64,000 nucleotides of DNA from Cupriavidus phytohabitans (GCF_000426345.1 NZ_AUFE01000032.1:1-64000), one strand, 5' to 3'. Counted from the first letter of the stretch, positions 26,406-36,166 are shown. Made by a program: numbers and translations. Notes: generated by a model from the sequence alone, not told the origin.

Positions 26406-27701
26406 TCAGCCGAGCGCGTGCCCGATCAGGAAACGCTTGAGCAGCGACTGGCCGCCCACCGCACGCATGCCGGTGTTGCGCACCACCCTCGCCACGCCGC
26501 CGGGCAGTGAAAACAGCCGGTGCAGCCCGTCGGTGGCCGCGGTCAGCGACAGCAGGTCGGTGGCGCGCGCGCGCTCGTAGCGGCGCAGCAGGCGCAGGTC
26601 GCCCTCGCTGCGGAAAGGTTCTTTGTCGGCCATCACGCGGCCAAGTTCCGCGACATCGCGCAGGCCCAGGTTCATGCCCTGCCCCGCCAGCGGGTGCACC
26701 ACGTGGGCGGCGTCGCCGACCAGCGCCACGTGCGGCTGCACGAACTGGTCGGCGCGCTGCAGCACCAGCGGGAAGCCCTGCGCCGAGGTCACGCAGCGCA
26801 GCGTGCCGAACTGGCTGCCGACCGCCCCGGCGGCGCCCTGCATCACGGTGGCGGCAAGCGCCTCGGGCGACAGTGCGAGCAGGTCGCGCGCGTGCGCTTC
26901 GTCTGCCGACCAGACCATCGAGACGTGGTTGCCGGGCAGCGGCAGCATCGCCAGCACCTCGCCGTTGGCGGGCTCTTCGTCTGCCATCAGCTTTTCCGGC
27001 GCGCCCAGGAACCACTGCCAGGCAGTCTCGTGATGCGGACGCTCGCAGGCAAAGTTGGCGACCACGCCAAGCTGGCGGTACTTGCGCGTGCTGACGCCGA
27101 TATGGCACTGCTGGCGCAGCCACGAGCGCGCCCCGTCGGCGCCGATTGCCAGCGCCGTGCGCAGCCTCGTGCCGTTGTCCAGCGTCAGGGTAATACCCTC
27201 CGGATCGCGCTCGCACACGCTGGCGGTGCCATCGTGCCAGTTGACCTGGTGCTGGAAGCCGAGCGCGGTGTCGAGCGCGCGCTCGACGTGGCTGGATTCG
27301 ATGATCCACGCCAGTTGCGGCACCGCGGCGGCGTAGGCGGAGAAATGCAGGTCGCCGTCCAGGCTGGGCGAGGTTTCGGCGGCGCTGACGTCGCCAAAGA
27401 CACGCATGTCACGCACCGGCTGGATGCGCGTCGGATCCAGCGCCTCCCACACACGCATCCGCTCCAGGAGCGCCTGCGAGCTAGAGGAGAACGCATAAAT
27501 ACGGCTGTCCCAGTCCTCCGGCCCTGCCGGCGCGCGGCTGGCGCCGCGGGGCGGCTTCGGCGCCACCAGCGCCACGTCCATGCCCTGCTGGGCCAGCAAC
27601 AAGGCACAGGACTTGCCGACGATGCCGCCGCCGACGACGGCCACCTGGAAAGTGGAGGAGTTGCGCGCAGCGGTGCGCGCGGACGCGTGGGATCGGGTCA
27701 T
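26406..27701 (-). CDS. UbiH/UbiF/COQ6-family FAD monooxygenase
   Basis: A 431-residue flavoprotein hydroxylase of the ubiquinone-biosynthesis type. It has the dinucleotide motif VVGGGIVGKS near residue 23, the DG motif GADGARSWL and the second FAD motif VGDAAHVVHPLAGQGMNLGL. Which ring position it hydroxylates cannot be told; UbiH, UbiF/UbiI and UbiM are close relatives. On the minus strand a perfect TATAAT (27713-27708) lies so close that transcription could begin at the ATG itself. It is immediately upstream of dsbC and probably co-transcribed. Confidence 0.9.
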   Translation of the reverse strand: MTRSHASARTAARNSSTFQVAVVGGGIVGKSCALLLAQQGMDVALVAPKPPRGASRAPAGPEDWDSRIYAFSSSSQALLERMRVWEALDPTRIQPVRDMRVFGDVSAAETSPSLDGDLHFSAYAAAVPQLAWIIESSHVERALDTALGFQHQVNWHDGTASVCERDPEGITLTLDNGTRLRTALAIGADGARSWLRQQCHIGVSTRKYRQLGVVANFACERPHHETAWQWFLGAPEKLMADEEPANGEVLAMLPLPGNHVSMVWSADEAHARDLLALSPEALAATVMQGAAGAVGSQFGTLRCVTSAQGFPLVLQRADQFVQPHVALVGDAAHVVHPLAGQGMNLGLRDVAELGRVMADKEPFRSEGDLRLLRRYERARATDLLSLTAATDGLHRLFSLPGGVARVVRNTGMRAVGGQSLLKRFLIGHALG

Positions 27702-27770
27702 GGCTGGATTATAGCCACGTCACTCCGGAGCCCTTTGGCCGGGATGGGCCGGCGTTCCTTATTTCTTCAG

Positions 27771-27787
27771 GTCATAAGGCTTATGAC
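27771..27787. promoter_or_regulatory. Perfect palindrome upstream of the D-G-A repeat protein
   Basis: GTCATAAG-G-CTTATGAC has perfect 8-bp arms with a one-base centre. It lies 100 bases before the small repeat-protein ATG and 70 bases before the ubiH-like ATG, in the only AT-richer part of the gap. This is a good operator candidate for a MarR-like or response-regulator dimer. A possible -10, TATATT, is at 27830-27835. Confidence 0.6.
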
Positions 27788-27886
27788 AAAACAGTTGGTG
27801 CATGGCTCCGAGTTCGGAAACGCTCAGCCTATATTGAAACGAAATGTTTCTGACCGGGGACGAACCACCTGAAGGGAGGTGGAGCA

Positions 27887-28147
27887 ATGTTTAAGAAGGC
27901 GCTTTGGCTTGCCGCGGCTAGCATCGCGGTTGCAGGGGGATCGGCATTTGGAGGCACGACTGGCCCGCGGGACGTTTATACCGACGGCGCCAAGGTTTCC
28001 AAGTTCGATGTGTATTCGGATGGAGCACGGTCAATCGACCGGCGGGATGTATTCCTGGATGGTGCAAGGGCAATCGACAGGCGCGACATGTTTACGGACG
28101 GCGCCAGGACCACGGATATGCGGGACCAGTTCACGGACGGCGCATGA
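27887..28147 (+). CDS. Small exported protein of five D-G-A repeats, unknown function
   Basis: An 86-residue protein. Residues 1-22 are a clear Sec signal peptide (ends AGGSAFGG). The mature part is almost wholly five tandem repeats of 12-13 residues with consensus R-D-x-[YF]-x-D-G-A-[RK] (RDVYTDGAK, DVYSDGAR, RDVFLDGAR, RDMFTDGAR, RDQFTDGA). Alternating acidic and basic residues suggest metal or polyelectrolyte binding, but no function is known to me. GGGAGGTGGAG is an excellent ribosome site. A strong terminator follows 41 bases after the stop, so it is a single-gene unit. Confidence 0.85.
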   Translation: MFKKALWLAAASIAVAGGSAFGGTTGPRDVYTDGAKVSKFDVYSDGARSIDRRDVFLDGARAIDRRDMFTDGARTTDMRDQFTDGA

Positions 28148-28187
28148 ACGTCGTGGATCTCGATTGAGCGGAAGCGGCGCTCACGCA

Positions 28188-28221
28188 ACGGCCAGGATGA
28201 CTTCCTGGCCGTCTTGTTTTT
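28188..28221 (+). terminator. Rho-independent terminator of the D-G-A repeat gene
   Basis: ACGGCCAGGA and TCCTGGCCGT form a perfect 10-bp stem with loop TGACT, followed by CTTGTTTTT. Confidence 0.9.
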
Positions 28222-28440
28222 GTATGCGGTGCAAATCGCCCCCGGCTCGCAACCCGCAGTCCCGATAGGGTTACAATTGCCGTTTTTCGTGGCAGACCCC
28301 GTACAGCCGTCGAGCGGCGCTCGATGTGATGTGTTTGCCTCGTCCGATGCAGTCCCGCCACTGGCCCCGCCAGACGCCTGTCGCCAGGCCCGCCCGTCGC
28401 CGGACCGCATCCCGCAACCCTTGATTTCTAAGACAAGACC

Positions 28441-29532
28441 ATGAGCCTCAAATGCGGCATCGTCGGCCTGCCCAACGTCGGCAAGTCCACGCTGTTCAAT
28501 GCCCTGACCAAGGCCGGCATCGCCGCCGAAAACTATCCGTTCTGCACGATCGAGCCCAACGTGGGCGTGGTCGAAGTGCCGGACCCGAGGCTCGGCAACC
28601 TGGCCGAGATCGTCAAGCCTGAGCGCATCCTGCCCGCCACGGTCGAGTTCGTCGACATCGCCGGACTGGTCGCGGGCGCATCGAAGGGCGAAGGCCTGGG
28701 CAACCAGTTCCTGGCCAATATCCGCGAAACCGACGCCATCACCCACGTGGTGCGCTGCTTCGAGGACGATAACGTGATCCACGTGGCCGGCAAGGTCGAC
28801 CCGCTGTCCGACATCGAGGTCATCAACACCGAGCTGGCGCTGGCCGACCTGGCCACCGTGGAAAAGGCCCTGGCCCGCTACGTCAAGCCGGCCCGCGCCG
28901 GCGACAAGGAAGCCCAGCGCCTGGTCGCCGTGCTGGAAAAGGCGCAAGCCGTGCTCGACCAGGCCAAGGCCGTGCGCACCCTCGACCTGGCCCCGGAAGA
29001 ATGGGACGCCATCCGCCCGTTCTGCCTGATCACCGCCAAGCCGACCATGTACGTCGCCAACGTGCGTGAAGACGGCTTCGAGAATAACCCGCACCTGGAC
29101 GCCGTGCGCGAGTACGCCAAGCAGACCGATTCCCCGGTGGTCGCCGTCTGCGCCGCCATCGAAGCCGAGATCGCAGACCTGGACGACGCCGACAAGGCCG
29201 AATTCCTGGCCGACCTGGGCATGGAAGAACCGGGCCTGGACCGCGTGATCCGCGCCGGCTTCAAGCTGCTGGGCCTGCAGACCTACTTCACCGCCGGCGT
29301 GAAGGAAGTGCGCGCCTGGACCATCCATGTCGGCGACACCGCGCCCAAGGCGGCCGGTGTGATTCATACCGATTTCGAACGCGGCTTTATCCGTGCGCAG
29401 ACCATTTCCTACGACGACTACATCGCGTTCAAGGGCGAGAACGGCGCCAAGGAAGCCGGCAAGATGCGCGCGGAAGGCAAGGAATACGTAGTGAAGGATG
29501 GGGATGTGATGAACTTCCTGTTCAACGTCTGA
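28441..29532 (+). CDS. ychF: Redox-regulated ATPase/GTPase YchF
   Basis: OLA1/YchF protein of the Obg-related family (363 residues), which binds ribosomes and prefers ATP. G1 is [16 protein letters not shown]3 [17 protein letters not shown], and the altered G4 that gives ATP preference is around YVANVRED. The C-terminal TGS domain begins near [13 protein letters not shown]. Start and length match the family. TACAAT at 28272-28277 may be its -10. A strong bidirectional terminator follows. Confidence 0.96.
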   Translation: MSLKCGIVGLPNVGKSTLFNALTKAGIAAENYPFCTIEPNVGVVEVPDPRLGNLAEIVKPERILPATVEFVDIAGLVAGASKGEGLGNQFLANIRETDAITHVVRCFEDDNVIHVAGKVDPLSDIEVINTELALADLATVEKALARYVKPARAGDKEAQRLVAVLEKAQAVLDQAKAVRTLDLAPEEWDAIRPFCLITAKPTMYVANVREDGFENNPHLDAVREYAKQTDSPVVAVCAAIEAEIADLDDADKAEFLADLGMEEPGLDRVIRAGFKLLGLQTYFTAGVKEVRAWTIHVGDTAPKAAGVIHTDFERGFIRAQTISYDDYIAFKGENGAKEAGKMRAEGKEYVVKDGDVMNFLFNV

Positions 29533-29552
29533 GCCTGCCCCGCCGACAAAAA

Positions 29553-29576
29553 ACCCGCGATCTCGCGGGTTTTTTT
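29553..29576. terminator. Bidirectional terminator, ychF / GDYXXLXY operon
   Basis: ACCCGCG-ATCT-CGCGGGT with seven T on one side and six A on the other, between convergent genes. It can serve both directions. Confidence 0.93.
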
Positions 29577-29606
29577 CTTTCTGCAGCAGGGGAACCGCTT
29601 GCCCCT

Positions 29607-30104
29607 TCACAACCTTTCCAATTCCTTCCCCCGCAGCCCCACCAGCAGCGCCTGGCCGTCCGCCCCCACGCGGAATTCCCCATACATGGCCTGGGCGAAG
29701 CGCTCACCCTGCCCCTCCTGGAAGAAATACGCATCGGTTGACACCTGCACCTGCGCGCCGCCCCAGCGCGACCGCGCCGCTTGGAAGCGCAGCAGCTGCT
29801 CGCCCGCGCCCAGCGGCCCGCCATCATGCAGCCGCACGAAGCTGGCAACGCCCCGCGTGTCGCGCCGGATCACGGCCACGCCGTCGCGCGGCGGGCGCTC
29901 CGCCGGCCCCTGCGCCGTGCGGATCTGGTTGCCGATGTCGAAGTTCAGTGCCATGTAGTCGCCCTGCATCAGCGAGCGCGGATCGACCGGCGCGAGCCGC
30001 AGCAAGACGGTGTCGCCGCGCGCCAGCAGCGTTTCCTTGCCGGCGATGCCGGCGGCGGCCAGCACCAGCGTCAGTGCCCAGGCGATCACGATCCAGCGCT
30101 TCAT
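29607..30104 (-). CDS. GDYXXLXY-domain protein
   Basis: A 165-residue protein of the GDYXXLXY family; the naming motif is seen as MQGDYMALNFDI at about residues 46-57. An N-terminal hydrophobic segment (about 5-22) anchors it or acts as a signal. The rest is predicted beta-rich and periplasmic. Its start overlaps the DUF4401 gene by four bases (ATGA). The family is typically the last member of a DUF2157-DUF4401-GDYXXLXY set, of unknown function. Confidence 0.85.
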   Translation of the reverse strand: MKRWIVIAWALTLVLAAAGIAGKETLLARGDTVLLRLAPVDPRSLMQGDYMALNFDIGNQIRTAQGPAERPPRDGVAVIRRDTRGVASFVRLHDGGPLGAGEQLLRFQAARSRWGGAQVQVSTDAYFFQEGQGERFAQAMYGEFRVGADGQALLVGLRGKELERL

Positions 30105-31228
30105 GCGAACTCCTTGCCGGTGCGGCCGCGCAGCAGCCAGTAACGGCCGGCCAGCAACAGCGCGCCCGCCGCGGCCAGCGTGACGGACTTGGCCAGCAGG
30201 GTCCAGTGCAGCGCGCTGTAGTACCAGACAAAGCCGATGGCAATGGCGGCGATGCCCAGCCCCATCCAGGCCATGGAAGCCCGGCGCAGGGCCAGCGCCA
30301 GCGCCAGCGCGCCGGCCACCACGGCAGGCGCCGCGGCCATCAGCGCGCCAAAGGCGAGCGTGCCGGCGAGCACTGCCGCCTGCATGGCGGAGCCGACGGC
30401 CAGCCGGCGGCATTCGGCCAGGGCGAAGCCAGCCAGCACCAGCGTCAGCAGGGCGCCACCGATCCAGTGCGCGAACGACAGGCGGCCCGCCTCCGGTTCG
30501 AACAGCCATGCCATCGGATGGCTCATCCCGGTCACCACCAGCGCCATGGCGAGCGCGGCCAGCAGTGTGGCATCGGCGAGCGGCTCCAGCAGTGCATGCC
30601 GCCCCGCCGCGCACGCGCGCGCTTCGGCCAGCGTGAAGCCGGCCACCAGAGCGCAGCCCAGCGGCGCCAGCCAGCCGAGCGACCACGTCAGCGCCAGCCA
30701 GTCATCGGTTGCCCCGCGAGGCAGGCCGAAATGCACTGCGCCCGCCAACCCGATCCAGACGCCAAGGCCGGACAACAGCCGGTGCAACCGGTTGGGCACC
30801 AGCACCACAAGCGCGCCTTCGAACAGCGCAATGCCGGCCCAGAATCCGGCGGTCTCGGCCACGCGCTTAAAGCCGAGCGAGCCGAGCGCCTCGACCAGCC
30901 CATACACCGCCATCCCCTGCCCGCACAGGCTGACCGCCAGCGCGAACTGGCTCGCCGCGATGCCGCCGCCACGCCAGTACAACAACGCGGCCAGCGCAAT
31001 CATGGCCAGTCCGGTCACGGCCATGGCGACGCCGTTCTCGCGCGCGGCCACGAACACCGTCCCGACCAGGAACATCTGGAAGAACAAGGCCCCAAGCCAG
31101 CCGGCCGCGCCCATCAGGCAGCGCACCGCCCACGGTGCGTGGCTGTGCTCCGGGCATTCGCCCTGCACCGCGCCGCGCGCGGCCAGCTCGCGCCAGAGCC
31201 GTTGTTCGGTCTGCAAGGTGGTGCTCAT
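30101..31228 (-). CDS. DUF4401 integral membrane protein
   Basis: A 375-residue, very hydrophobic protein with about 10-12 membrane segments and few charged residues outside the first 30. It matches the DUF4401 type by position and composition. Start and stop both overlap the neighbouring genes by four bases, so the three products are translationally coupled and probably form one membrane complex. Function unknown. A further in-frame extension upstream is Arg/Gly-rich and reads through the DUF2157 gene, so it was rejected. Confidence 0.82.
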   Translation of the reverse strand: MSTTLQTEQRLWRELAARGAVQGECPEHSHAPWAVRCLMGAAGWLGALFFQMFLVGTVFVAARENGVAMAVTGLAMIALAALLYWRGGGIAASQFALAVSLCGQGMAVYGLVEALGSLGFKRVAETAGFWAGIALFEGALVVLVPNRLHRLLSGLGVWIGLAGAVHFGLPRGATDDWLALTWSLGWLAPLGCALVAGFTLAEARACAAGRHALLEPLADATLLAALAMALVVTGMSHPMAWLFEPEAGRLSFAHWIGGALLTLVLAGFALAECRRLAVGSAMQAAVLAGTLAFGALMAAAPAVVAGALALALALRRASMAWMGLGIAAIAIGFVWYYSALHWTLLAKSVTLAAAGALLLAGRYWLLRGRTGKEFA

Positions 31229-32274
31229 GCCTGCTCCAGCTGGGCGCGCAGTTGAGCACGCAGTTGAGCGCGATAAGCGCGCATCAGCCACGCCGCCGCG
31301 CCGGCGGCCAGGCCGATGGTGACCAGCCCGAGCAGCAGGAACGCGCCGAAGTCGCCCTTGCCCTCGAACAGCAGCTTGCCGAGGCCGGCCACCACCAGCA
31401 CGATGCCCGTCAGGCAGGTCAGGCTCAGCACGACGATATCGAAGGCGCGTTGCCGGTACCACCATGTCAGCCCGGCCAGCACGCCCACCGCAATCGCGAA
31501 CGACGCCGCATCGAAGCGGCTGTCGAACAGGCTGGCCAGTCCCAGCGAACCCGCCTGCACGCACGCCAGCGCCGCCAGCAAGCGGCTGCCGGTCTGTCCC
31601 CGGAAGCCCAGCCCGGGCGCGCGGGCGGCCAGCAGGTGCCACAGCGCCAGCTGCAGCAGCACCGCTCCCAGCAGAGCCAGGGTGGCGGTGCGCAGGTAGC
31701 GGCTGTCGAACAGCAGTGCGAACAGGCCATCCATGCCGAAACGGATGCTGAAGTAGCGCAGCAGCGCCACGTTGCCGACCACCAGCACCAGCCACCAGTG
31801 CGGCGCCGCGCGTGCCGCCAGTGCCCACGGCACCGCCAGCAGCGCCCACAGCGCGAACAGCTGCCAGGCATCGGCGCCGGTCTGGTAGGTCTGCCCGATC
31901 ACGGCGAGCAGCACCCCGGCCAGCACCTGCGCGCCGCCCAGCGCGGCGCGGCCGGCGGCGTCGGCGGCAGGGCGCAGCCAGGCGAACGCGGCCACCACCG
32001 TGATGGCGGCGGCGAGCAAGCCGAATTTGGAGAACTTGTGCAGGTCTTGCCAGTTGAAGGCAAAGAAGACGATCACGCCGGCGCACAGCAGCGCGGTGCC
32101 CAGTGCCATCAGCGCCTGGTCGAGCCAGCGGCGCCAGTCGGCGGCGGCAGGCTCGGTGCTTGCCCAAGGGGCGGCGACCGCTTCGGCAGCCAGGCATCCG
32201 CGTGCGCGCCAGTCGGCCAGTGCCCGGCGGATGGCGCGCCGTTCGCCGTTTGCCACGGTGGAGGTGACTTGCAT
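31225..32274 (-). CDS. DUF2157 membrane protein
   Basis: A 349-residue protein, first of the coupled trio. The N-terminal soluble part (about residues 1-50, WRRWLDQALMALG) leads into roughly ten membrane segments; the FAFNWQDLHKFSKFG region is typical of DUF2157. It ends in a short repeat, AQLRAQLRAQLEQA, caused by a 12-bp DNA duplication at about 31242-31272. The gene overlaps the next by four bases. Function unknown. Confidence 0.82.
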   Translation of the reverse strand: MQVTSTVANGERRAIRRALADWRARGCLAAEAVAAPWASTEPAAADWRRWLDQALMALGTALLCAGVIVFFAFNWQDLHKFSKFGLLAAAITVVAAFAWLRPAADAAGRAALGGAQVLAGVLLAVIGQTYQTGADAWQLFALWALLAVPWALAARAAPHWWLVLVVGNVALLRYFSIRFGMDGLFALLFDSRYLRTATLALLGAVLLQLALWHLLAARAPGLGFRGQTGSRLLAALACVQAGSLGLASLFDSRFDAASFAIAVGVLAGLTWWYRQRAFDIVVLSLTCLTGIVLVVAGLGKLLFEGKGDFGAFLLLGLVTIGLAAGAAAWLMRAYRAQLRAQLRAQLEQA

Positions 32275-32416
32275 GCTCGCCCTTGCGTGCCCGGATGCGT
32301 GGCACTTTAGCAAAGCGGCGCCCGGGCCGCACCCGTCTTGCGGCGCGCCGGCGCTATGCCTGCCGCATGGGCGCCGGTATGCTCTGGCTTTTCGGCTTTC
32401 ACTCTCTGCCTGCCCC

Positions 32417-33205
32417 ATGACCCTGGGAATCCTTGCCGCTATCCACGATGAAGTCGACGGCCTGGTGGCCGCGATGCGCCATGACGACAGCCGCGCCACA
32501 GTGCACACCGTCGGCATGCGCGACTACTATGTCGGCAACCTTTACGGCCAGCCATGCGTGCTGGTGCTGGCGCGCATGGGCAAGGTGGCCGCCTCGGCGA
32601 CCACGGTCACGCTGATCCGCGAGTTCGGCGCCACCCAGGTGGTCTTTACCGGGCTGGCGGGCGGCGTCGGCGCCGACACCAACGTCGGCGACATCGTCAT
32701 CGCGGATCGGACGATTCAGCACGACCTCGACGCGCGCCCGTTCTTCGCCCGCCATGAAGTGCCGCTGCTGGATCGCGCCGAGTTCCCGGCCGACCCGGCG
32801 CTGACCGAGGAACTGGAAGGCGCGGCCGCCGATTTCCTGCGGCTCGACCTGGCCGTCGATGTGCCGCCCGAGGTGCTGGCCCGCTTCGGCGTGGCCACGC
32901 CGGCGCTGCACAAGGGCATGATCGCCAGCGGCGACCAGTTTATCGGCGCCCCGGCCTCGGTGGCGGAACTGCGCGACCGGCTGCCCGGGCTGCTGGCGGT
33001 GGAGATGGAAGGCGCCGCGGTGGCGCAGGTGTGCCATGAATACGGCGTCCCGTACGCGGTCATGCGCACGGTTTCGGACCGCGCCGACGATACCGCCCAT
33101 GTGGACTTCGCGGCATTCCTGAAGGAAGTGGCCAGCCACTATTCCAACGGGGTACTGCGCCGGCTGCTGGCCGCCCGGGCCGAAGCGGATCCCGTGCGGA
33201 CCTGA
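32417..33205 (+). CDS. mtnN: 5'-Methylthioadenosine/S-adenosylhomocysteine nucleosidase
   Basis: MTAN hydrolyses methylthioadenosine and SAH to adenine and a thioribosyl product, recycling sulfur and relieving methyltransferase inhibition. The 262-residue protein has [12 protein letters not shown] (catalytic acid Glu), [20 protein letters not shown], the purine-site [12 protein letters not shown] and the catalytic Asp in RTVSDRAD. The start at MTLGILAA fits the family; upstream in-frame sequence belongs to the divergent gap. Confidence 0.93.
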   Translation: MTLGILAAIHDEVDGLVAAMRHDDSRATVHTVGMRDYYVGNLYGQPCVLVLARMGKVAASATTVTLIREFGATQVVFTGLAGGVGADTNVGDIVIADRTIQHDLDARPFFARHEVPLLDRAEFPADPALTEELEGAAADFLRLDLAVDVPPEVLARFGVATPALHKGMIASGDQFIGAPASVAELRDRLPGLLAVEMEGAAVAQVCHEYGVPYAVMRTVSDRADDTAHVDFAAFLKEVASHYSNGVLRRLLAARAEADPVRT

Positions 33206-33254
33206 CCAGGATCAAGCGGCCCGCAGATTTCCGGGCGCCACGTCAGCCCTGCCT

Positions 33255-33500
33255 TTACCGTCCGCGCGGCCGGACCGCGCCCCAGGCACCCACCAGGATG
33301 GCGGCGCCGGCGATCACCGCCAGCCAGCTGCTGAGTTGACCGTCGACGAACAGGTGCAGCGCGCGGCCGCCGTAGAATGCAGCCGCCGCTCCCGCCGCAC
33401 CCAGCACCAGCGCGGCCGGCCGGGTCACGACGCGTCCTGCCGGATGCAGCCGGCGCGCCGCCAGTCCAACCAGCAAACCCACGATCAAGGTGCCCAGCAT
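33255..33500 (-). CDS. Small membrane protein, GlsB/YeaQ/YmgE-like
   Basis: An 81-residue protein with two or three short hydrophobic helices. The start [20 protein letters not shown] has the pattern seen in transglycosylase-associated (GlsB/YeaQ/YmgE) proteins, which are often stress-induced, although the C-terminal part is more divergent. AGGAGAAG precedes the ATG. It is divergent from hemA and convergent with mtnN. Confidence 0.65.
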   Translation of the reverse strand: MLGTLIVGLLVGLAARRLHPAGRVVTRPAALVLGAAGAAAAFYGGRALHLFVDGQLSSWLAVIAGAAILVGAWGAVRPRGR

Positions 33501-33617
33501 CCGCTTCTCCTGTGTAGCCTGAATCACAACCTCGACTGGCTGCGCCGTAACAATACTGCAAACCGGCGCGCCTGCGACGCATACTGGGTATGCGCCTGCA
33601 ATCTGTGGTGCTGGCGG

Positions 33618-33623
33618 TATAAT
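33618..33623 (+). promoter_or_regulatory. Candidate -10 for hemA
   Basis: Perfect TATAAT 45 bases before the hemA ATG. No good -35 is found 16-18 bases upstream, so activity is uncertain. Confidence 0.4.
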
Positions 33624-33668
33624 GGCAACCGATCCGGCCACGCTCCGGATCGCACCTGTCCCCAAGAA

Positions 33669-34973
33669 ATGCAACTGCTCGCGATCGGCATCAACCACAC
33701 GACGGCACCAGTCTCGCTGCGCGAGCGGGTGGCGTTTCCGCTCGAGCAGATCAAACCGGCACTGGGCGCGCTGCGCGAGCACCTGTCCGGCCGCAGCGGC
33801 ACCGAAGCCGCCATCCTTTCCACCTGCAACCGCACCGAGATCTACTGCGCCACCGACGTCCTGAAGCCGGGGCAAGAGGGTTTCGAGCACACCCTGCGGT
33901 GGCTGTCGCAGCACCACAACGTGCCGGCCGGCGAACTGGCCCCGCACCTGTACGCGCTGCCGCAGTCCGAGGCCGTGCGCCATGCCTTCCGCGTGGCCAG
34001 TGGGCTGGATTCGATGGTGCTGGGCGAAACCCAGATCCTGGGCCAGCTCAAGGATGCCGTGCGCACCGCCGGCGAGGCCGGCTCGCTGGGGACATACCTG
34101 AACCAGCTGTTCCAGCGCACCTTCGCGGTAGCCAAGGAAGTGCGCGGCCAGACCGAGATCGGCGCGCATTCCGTGTCGATGGCCGCGGCCGCGGTGCGGC
34201 TGGCGCAACGGATTTTTGAAAGCGTCTCGACCCAGCGCGTGCTCTTTATCGGCGCGGGCGAGATGATCGAGCTGTGCGCGACGCACTTTGCCGCGCAGCA
34301 GCCGCGCCAGATCGTGGTGGCCAACCGCACCGTCGAGCGCGGCGAGAAACTGGCCGAGCAGCTGTCCGGCCAGGGCCTGACCGCGCAGGCGATCCGCCTG
34401 ACCGACCTGGGCGAGCGGCTGCATGAATTCGACATCGTGGTGTCGTGCACCGCCAGCTCGCTGCCGATCATCGGCCTGGGCGCGGTGGAGCGCGCGGTCA
34501 AGCGCCGCAAGCACCGCCCGATCATGATGGTCGACCTCGCTGTGCCGCGCGACGTGGAACCGGAAGTCGCGCGCCTGGACGACGTCTTCCTGTACACCGT
34601 CGACGACCTTGGCGCGATCGTGCGCGAAGGCAACGCGCTGCGCCAGGCCGCGGTCGCGCAGGCCGAAGCCATTATCGAAAGCCGCGTGCAGAACTTCATG
34701 CACTGGCTGGAAACGCGCAGCGTGGTGCCGGTCATCCGCGAGCTGCAGACCAGCGGCGAGGCCATCCGCCAGGCCGAGCTGGAGCGCGCGCGCCGCATGC
34801 TGGCCCGCGGCGACGATCCCGAGGCGGTGCTTGAAGCACTGTCCGGCGCACTGACCCGCAAGTTCCTGCACGGCCCGACCCACGCGCTGAACCACACCCA
34901 GGGCGAAGACCGCGAGGCGCTGCTGCGCCTGGTGCCGGGCCTGTTCCGCCACAGCAGCCACTCCGAGCGCTAG
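33669..34973 (+). CDS. hemA: Glutamyl-tRNA reductase
   Basis: HemA reduces Glu-tRNA-Glu to glutamate-1-semialdehyde, the first step of C5 haem synthesis. The 434-residue protein has the catalytic Cys in [25 protein letters not shown] for tRNA/substrate binding, the NADPH loop VLFIGAGEM and the C-terminal dimerisation helix. The start MQLLAIGIN fits the family. Order hemA-prfA-prmC is conserved widely. Confidence 0.97.
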   Translation: MQLLAIGINHTTAPVSLRERVAFPLEQIKPALGALREHLSGRSGTEAAILSTCNRTEIYCATDVLKPGQEGFEHTLRWLSQHHNVPAGELAPHLYALPQSEAVRHAFRVASGLDSMVLGETQILGQLKDAVRTAGEAGSLGTYLNQLFQRTFAVAKEVRGQTEIGAHSVSMAAAAVRLAQRIFESVSTQRVLFIGAGEMIELCATHFAAQQPRQIVVANRTVERGEKLAEQLSGQGLTAQAIRLTDLGERLHEFDIVVSCTASSLPIIGLGAVERAVKRRKHRPIMMVDLAVPRDVEPEVARLDDVFLYTVDDLGAIVREGNALRQAAVAQAEAIIESRVQNFMHWLETRSVVPVIRELQTSGEAIRQAELERARRMLARGDDPEAVLEALSGALTRKFLHGPTHALNHTQGEDREALLRLVPGLFRHSSHSER

Positions 34974-35073
34974 CCGCGCTCCCGTCTTGCCGCGCGCCGA
35001 CCGCGCCGGCACGCCGCCGCCGCAATCCCGGCAGCCCCGGCCCACCGGCCTCCCCCAATTCCCCCGCATCCCG

Positions 35074-36159
35074 ATGAAAGCCAGCATGCTTGCCAAGCTC
35101 GACCAACTGGCCGAGCGACTCGATGAAGTCAACGCCCTGCTCGCGCGCGAAGACGCGACTGCCAACATCGACCAGTACCGCAAGCTCAGCCGCGAGCATG
35201 CCGAACTGTCGCCGGTGGCCGAGCAGTACGGGCAATACCGCCAGGCGCAGGACGACCTGGGCACCGCGCAGGCGCTGCTGGACGACCCCGAGATGAAGGA
35301 CTTCGCCGCCGACGAGATCGCCAGCGCGCGCGAGCGGCTGGAGGCGCTGGAACATAGCCTGCAGCGCCTGCTGCTGCCCAAGGATCCCAATGACGACCGC
35401 AACCTGCTGCTGGAAATCCGCGCCGGCACCGGCGGCGAGGAAAGCGCGCTGTTCGCCGCCGATCTGCTGCGGATGTACACACGCTACGCCGAGCGCCAGC
35501 GCTGGCAGGTCGAGATCATGAGCGAATCCGAATCCGACCTGGGTGGTTTCAAGGAAGTCATCGTGCGGATCGCCGGCGATGCCGCATTTTCGAAGCTGAA
35601 GTTCGAATCCGGCGGCCATCGCGTGCAGCGCGTGCCCGCCACCGAGGCGCAGGGGCGCATCCACACTTCCGCCTGCACGGTGGCGGTGATGCCCGAAGCC
35701 GACGAGGTCGGCGAGGTCGAGATCAACCCGGCCGACCTGCGCATCGACACATTCCGCGCGTCGGGCGCCGGCGGCCAGCACGTGAACAAGACGGATTCGG
35801 CCGTGCGCCTGACCCACCTGCCGACTGGCATCGTGGTCGAGTGCCAGGACGACCGGTCGCAGCACCGCAACAAGGACAAGGCGATGAAGGTGCTGGCCGC
35901 GCGCATCAAGGACATGCACGCCCGCGCCGCCCAGGCGAAGGAAGCCAGCACGCGGCGCAACCTGATCGGCTCGGGCGACCGCAGCGACCGCATCCGCACC
36001 TACAACTTCCCGCAGGGCCGCGTGACCGACCACCGCATCAACCTGACGCTCTACAAGATCGACATGATCATGGACGGCGACATGGACGAGCTGCTGTCGT
36101 CGCTGGCTGCGGAGCACCAGGCGGACCAACTGGCGGCACTCGGCGAAGGCGCAGCTTAA
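35074..36159 (+). CDS. prfA: Peptide chain release factor 1
   Basis: RF1 reads UAA and UAG and triggers peptide release. The GGQ tripeptide lies in [17 protein letters not shown], and the stop-codon reader PAT lies in [10 protein letters not shown], distinguishing it from RF2 (SPF). Length is 361 residues. MKASMLAKL is chosen as start; the internal ATG at MLAKL would shorten it by four. Its GGQ glutamine is methylated by PrmC, encoded just downstream. Confidence 0.97.
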   Translation: MKASMLAKLDQLAERLDEVNALLAREDATANIDQYRKLSREHAELSPVAEQYGQYRQAQDDLGTAQALLDDPEMKDFAADEIASARERLEALEHSLQRLLLPKDPNDDRNLLLEIRAGTGGEESALFAADLLRMYTRYAERQRWQVEIMSESESDLGGFKEVIVRIAGDAAFSKLKFESGGHRVQRVPATEAQGRIHTSACTVAVMPEADEVGEVEINPADLRIDTFRASGAGGQHVNKTDSAVRLTHLPTGIVVECQDDRSQHRNKDKAMKVLAARIKDMHARAAQAKEASTRRNLIGSGDRSDRIRTYNFPQGRVTDHRINLTLYKIDMIMDGDMDELLSSLAAEHQADQLAALGEGAA

Positions 36160-36166
36160 GCGGCTC

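Noticed and set aside
25603-27309. A 568-codon fused frame running from the ubiH-like gene into dsbC
   Set aside because: The first part is an out-of-frame reading of the ubiH-like gene; the signal peptide and ribosome site place the dsbC start at 26361.
33255-35480. A 741-codon minus-strand frame covering hemA and part of prfA
   Set aside because: Only its last 81 codons (the small membrane protein) have a ribosome site and sensible composition; the rest is antisense to hemA and prfA.
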